Shown here in pieces: positions 61,166-64,000 of a DNA stretch of 64,000 bases. This stretch comes from Chitinophaga pollutisoli (GTDB taxonomy: Bacteria; Bacteroidota; Bacteroidia; Chitinophagales; Chitinophagaceae). How positions within the stretch are numbered: the stretch's first letter is position 1; each line of letters begins with the position of its first letter. Where the stretch lies: positions 930,001-994,000 of the forward strand of contig NZ_CP149822.1 of assembly GCF_038396755.1 (NCBI RefSeq), in the 5' to 3' direction. Position numbers and translations under genes: made by a program. Under the pieces are notes generated by a model that saw only the letters and a list, made by a program, of their open reading frames with translations, had not been told where the DNA came from and did no database searches.

Positions 61166-61243
61166 CAGAAAGAGGGCATGTAAATTGATCTGGTACAGCC
61201 GTAGCATTTTTCAGAAATTATAACCCTTAAAACCAGTACCTGT

Positions 61244-62773
61244 ATGAAGTTTTCGCATGTCGCAGGCACCGTCCTGATTAGCGCGGCTACTGCCATTGCA
61301 AGTATTTATGTGTACAGCAAGTATTTCCAGCCGAAGGGTATGGGACTGTACCAGAACGGGTCGGACAGTGTGCCGGCCAATTACGTGAATTACATGCCCG
61401 GTTCCGCCGGCAGCAACAGCCTCACACCGCCAACGGATTTCACGGCGGCGGCGCGGATCGGTACACCGGGCGTTGTACATATTAAAACGAAGATCAATCC
61501 CCGGCAACTTGGCAACAACCTGCAAAAGCGGCGCAGCCTGCTGGAAGAATTCTTCGGGGAACAGTTCGAGGATAACCGCCGGCAGTATTATACACCGCCA
61601 CAAATGGCCTCCGGGTCGGGCGTGCTGATCTCGGACGACGGGTATATCGTTACCAATAACCACGTGGTGGACGATGCGGATGAAATCTCCGTAACCCTGA
61701 GCAACAACAAGACATTTACGGCAAAAGTCGTGGGGACCGACCCCAGTACCGACCTGGCCGTTATTAAAATAGCAACTTCGGGCCTTCCCTATCTGCTCTA
61801 TGGCAATTCTGATGAGGTGCAGGTGGGCCACTGGGTGCTGGCGGTGGGGTATCCGCTCAACCTCGAAACCACCGTTACGGCGGGTATCGTGAGCGCGAAG
61901 AGCCGCAGCATCGGGATCAACCGGCGCAATAGCCGCAACGCCATTGAGTCGTTCATACAAACGGATGCGCCTGTAAATCAGGGCAACTCGGGCGGCGCGC
62001 TGATCAATACCGCCGGTGAACTGATCGGCATCAACTCGGCCATCGCCTCGCCCACGGGCGCTTACGCGGGATATTCATACGCCATCCCCGTGAACCTGGT
62101 GAAGAAAGTGGTGAACGATATTATGAAGTTCGGGAACGTGCAACGCGCCTACCTGGGCATCGAATACAACGACCCGAATGCATTGTCTGATGACCGCCTG
62201 AAAGAACTTGGCATGTCGCGCGATATGGCCGGCATCAAGGTGCTGGGCGTTCCGGAAGGCGGCGCGGCTGCGGCTGCGGGTATTAAGGAAGGCGACGTGG
62301 TAACGAAGATCAACGGCGTATCCACCACTTCCATCCCAGAACTGATGGAACAACTGAGCCGGTATAAGCCCGGTGATAAGGTAACAGTGACTTACCTGCG
62401 CAATAATAAAGAGCAGACGGCCAACGCCATTCTTAAAAACCTGGAAGGCAATACCGATATCGTGAAGCTGACGGTGCTGGATCAACTGGGTGCGGATCTC
62501 GTGCCCCTGAACAAGGAAGCGTCGAACCGGCTGGGTGTGGAAGGCGGGTTGATGGTGGCCAATATCGGTAGCGGGCTGATTAAGAAACAGACGAACATGA
62601 AGCGGGAATTCGTTATCCTGAAGGCAGGAACCGCGGCGATCCGCTCATCCGACGACCTGAAGCGCGCGCTGGAAGGTAAAAAAGCCACCCGCCTGGAAGG
62701 CTTCTACCTGGGCGACCGCTACGCCAACGTTTACTATTACGACCTGGACCTCTCCGGAGGCGCCTCGTTCTAA
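61244..62773 (+). CDS. DegP/HtrA-type serine endopeptidase with two PDZ domains
   Basis: 509 aa, N-terminal signal/anchor (SHVAGTVLISAATAIASIYV). Trypsin-like domain with the triad His140 (TNNHVVDD), Asp170 (PSTDLAVIK) and Ser249 (QGNSGGALIN), all intact. First PDZ around GIKVLGVPEGGAAAAAGIKE with GDVVTKINGV; a second, degenerate PDZ-like region follows (about 410-500). Periplasmic protease/chaperone for misfolded proteins. Its own promoter and two terminators downstream. Confidence 0.95.
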   Translation: MKFSHVAGTVLISAATAIASIYVYSKYFQPKGMGLYQNGSDSVPANYVNYMPGSAGSNSLTPPTDFTAAARIGTPGVVHIKTKINPRQLGNNLQKRRSLLEEFFGEQFEDNRRQYYTPPQMASGSGVLISDDGYIVTNNHVVDDADEISVTLSNNKTFTAKVVGTDPSTDLAVIKIATSGLPYLLYGNSDEVQVGHWVLAVGYPLNLETTVTAGIVSAKSRSIGINRRNSRNAIESFIQTDAPVNQGNSGGALINTAGELIGINSAIASPTGAYAGYSYAIPVNLVKKVVNDIMKFGNVQRAYLGIEYNDPNALSDDRLKELGMSRDMAGIKVLGVPEGGAAAAAGIKEGDVVTKINGVSTTSIPELMEQLSRYKPGDKVTVTYLRNNKEQTANAILKNLEGNTDIVKLTVLDQLGADLVPLNKEASNRLGVEGGLMVANIGSGLIKKQTNMKREFVILKAGTAAIRSSDDLKRALEGKKATRLEGFYLGDRYANVYYYDLDLSGGASF

Positions 62774-62818
62774 GATATTATTCTACGTGTTTTCATATAG
62801 GTTTTATAGGTTAGGATT

Positions 62819-62847
62819 AAAAGCCCCCCGTTTCCGGGGGGCTTTTT
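62819..62847 (+). terminator. Terminator after the DegP-like gene
   Basis: AAAAGCCCCCC, loop GTTTCC, GGGGGGCTTTTT: an 11-bp stem with U-tract. Confidence 0.92.
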
Positions 62848-62942
62848 CATGCCTTTATCCGCCAATATTTTATCCATCAATATTTTTTAATGTATAAACA
62901 TTACACATTTATTAATAACTAATTGACAGATAGATATAATAG

Positions 62943-62972
62943 AAAAAGCCCTCCGGAATCGGAGGGCTTTTT
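62943..62972. terminator. Second terminator, possibly bidirectional
   Basis: AAAAAGCCCTCC, loop GGAATC, GGAGGGCTTTTT. A and T tracts on both sides allow it to end either the LytTR transcript from the right or a plus-strand transcript. Confidence 0.85.
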
Positions 62973-63160
62973 GATGGCCATGCTGGCAAATGCTTGCAAA
63001 CATGACCATATATCCTATGAAAACCCTACACCGAATGTATGACTATAACCCATTATGATCCCACGCGGTTTGGTAAACGCTGGAAACGGGTTCGGCAACG
63101 GGCATAAAATATCGGTGAAAAATCGGATCGCCCTGTCCGGATTGCCCGGAAACAGGGGAT

Positions 63161-63922
63161 TTACAGGTTGATAACGCCCTTCAGCTGGGTGAAGAACTCG
63201 TCTTTTTTGCGGGAAGAAATCGGGATATTCTTTTGATCGCTCATGATCACTGCGGTGCCGAGGCCCTTGATGATCTTAACGATGTGGTGGATATTGATCA
63301 GGAAGGATTTATGAACGCGGTAAAAACCCTTGTCCGACAGCATCTCTTCATATTCCTTGAGGGATTTGGATATAAGATGGCTGACGTTGTTGATGAGCTG
63401 GATTTTCGTATAGCTGTCGAAAGCTTCGCAGTAGATGATATCTTTCAGGTCGATCACGTTGTACCCGTCGTTCACGGGAATCACGATCTTCGAAAATGCG
63501 TTGTCGTTGTTCTTTACATAATCTTTGAGAATAGACGCCAGTTCGTTCAGGCGGCCTTTCTTGCTGCGCTTCACTTTCTCCAACGCATCTTCCACCTCAC
63601 TCACCTTGATCGGTTTGAGGAGATAGTCGAGGGCGGCGAACTTAATGGCTTGCAGCGCGTACTCCTGGAAGGCGGTAATAAATATCACCTCAAAGTTGAG
63701 CACAGGGAACATTTCCAGCAGCTGAAAACCGTTATGAGGGGGCATTTCAATATCCAGGAAGAGAACGTCGATGGGGTTGTTTTTGATCATCTCCGCGGCT
63801 TCATGGATATTTTGTGCTTCGCCAATAACTTTAACATCCTTGCAATAATTTTCCAGAATATTACGTAGGATATGAATGTTGCGGACCTCGTCGTCTACAA
63901 TGGCAGCTTTAATTATACTCAT
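63161..63922 (-). CDS. LytTR-family response regulator
   Basis: 253 aa. Receiver with acidic pocket (AAIVDDEVRN), phospho-acceptor Asp57 in VLFLDIEMPPHNGF, the FITAFQEYALQAI and YLLKPIKVSE blocks, then a LytTR DNA-binding domain (DIIYCEAFDSYTKIQL, YRVHKSFLINIHHIVKIIKG). Its ATG overlaps the stop of the upstream kinase gene (ATGA), showing a coupled pair. This is a second LytS/LytTR-type system in the window, different from the one at 29715. Confidence 0.95.
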   Translation of the reverse strand: MSIIKAAIVDDEVRNIHILRNILENYCKDVKVIGEAQNIHEAAEMIKNNPIDVLFLDIEMPPHNGFQLLEMFPVLNFEVIFITAFQEYALQAIKFAALDYLLKPIKVSEVEDALEKVKRSKKGRLNELASILKDYVKNNDNAFSKIVIPVNDGYNVIDLKDIIYCEAFDSYTKIQLINNVSHLISKSLKEYEEMLSDKGFYRVHKSFLINIHHIVKIIKGLGTAVIMSDQKNIPISSRKKDEFFTQLKGVINL

Positions 63923-64000
63923 AACATCTTTACAATGGGAATGAGGATTTCGACCAAGGTACCTGCCTTGTTGCCGAATCCAGAGTTAAATTTATCAATT
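63919..64000 (-). CDS. Sensor histidine kinase, C-terminal end only
   Basis: Frame open from the right edge to a TGA at 63919, coding ...NSGFGNKAGTLVEILIPIVK and two more residues. The TxVEIxIPI-like end is typical of the last beta-strand of a LytS-type histidine-kinase ATPase domain. The 5' part lies outside the window. Partner of the LytTR regulator, with a 4-base overlap. Confidence 0.75.
   Translation of the reverse strand, partial: IDKFNSGFGNKAGTLVEILIPIVKML

Larger units (their letters stand above)
62774..63160. other. 387-bp intergenic region with two terminators
   Basis: Terminators at 62819-62847 and 62943-62972 enclose about 95 AT-rich bases with a CAATATTTT direct repeat. The remaining 190 bases up to the minus-strand LytTR gene hold no reading frame or structure I can recognise. 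Confidence 0.5.

Overview
The window looks like chromosomal core DNA of a Bacteroidota member, most likely a Chitinophaga-like member of the Chitinophagaceae. The reasons are a SusC/SusD pair, several other TonB-receptor-type beta-barrels, lipoproteins of SusD, fasciclin and DUF5007 type, LytS/LytTR two-component pairs, promoters of the TAnnTTTG (-7) class, and moderately GC-rich coding DNA separated by AT-rich spacers. I see no insertion sequence, prophage, CRISPR array or rRNA. There is one tRNA (Gly, anticodon CCC, minus strand).

Layout. 1-10 kb: 3' end of an outer-membrane beta-barrel gene, pcm, a phosphohexomutase with a DUF2279 gene, a phosphoribosyltransferase, a two-gene HdrD/LutA-like Fe-S redox unit, a conserved unknown, a lipoprotein, and a terminated intergenic stretch that may encode a small RNA. 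10-18 kb: tRNA-Gly; miaB (frameshifted as given); then a sigma-54 activator, lptE, a repeat-rich acidic protein and secG in series, followed by mltG and a YihY/BrkB membrane protein. 18-28.5 kb: thioredoxin-like protein, divergent M14 carboxypeptidase and gamma-glutamyltransferase, DUF1572/DinB-like protein, small lipoprotein, a BioF-like PLP enzyme, TraB/GumN protein, and a beta-barrel receptor. 28.6-32.4 kb: LytS/LytTR pair, a secreted unknown and a DUF92 membrane protein. 32.4-40 kb: SusC-SusD-fasciclin-DUF5007 operon and a periplasmic isoaspartyl peptidase. 40-50 kb: tamB-like gene, ribBA, and an Oar-like TonB receptor. 50-57 kb: an esterase, a small secreted protein, and a tight six-gene run of esterase, ATP-grasp, COG2170-type carboxylate-amine ligase, class-I glutamine amidotransferase, second ATP-grasp-like protein and RidA-like protein. 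57-64 kb: rhodanese, PASTA protein, ddl, ferredoxin, LuxC-like acyl-CoA reductase, a DegP/HtrA protease, and a second LytTR regulator followed by the tail of its histidine kinase.

How the genes fit together. Much of the window serves the cell envelope: LPS assembly (lptE), protein export (secG), outer-membrane assembly (tamB-like), peptidoglycan (mltG, ddl, PASTA), envelope quality control (degP-like) and nutrient uptake (SusCD, other receptors). Several secreted hydrolases act on peptides or isopeptides (M14, GGT, isoaspartyl peptidase). The most interesting locus is the 51.9-57.2 kb run, which combines three peptide- or amide-bond-forming folds with a glutaminase-type domain and a hydrolase. 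It looks like a pathway to an unidentified amide or short peptide.

Three genes (miaB and two esterases) are broken by single-base changes in A/T homopolymers. This may be base-calling error rather than biology and should be settled before anything is inferred from it.
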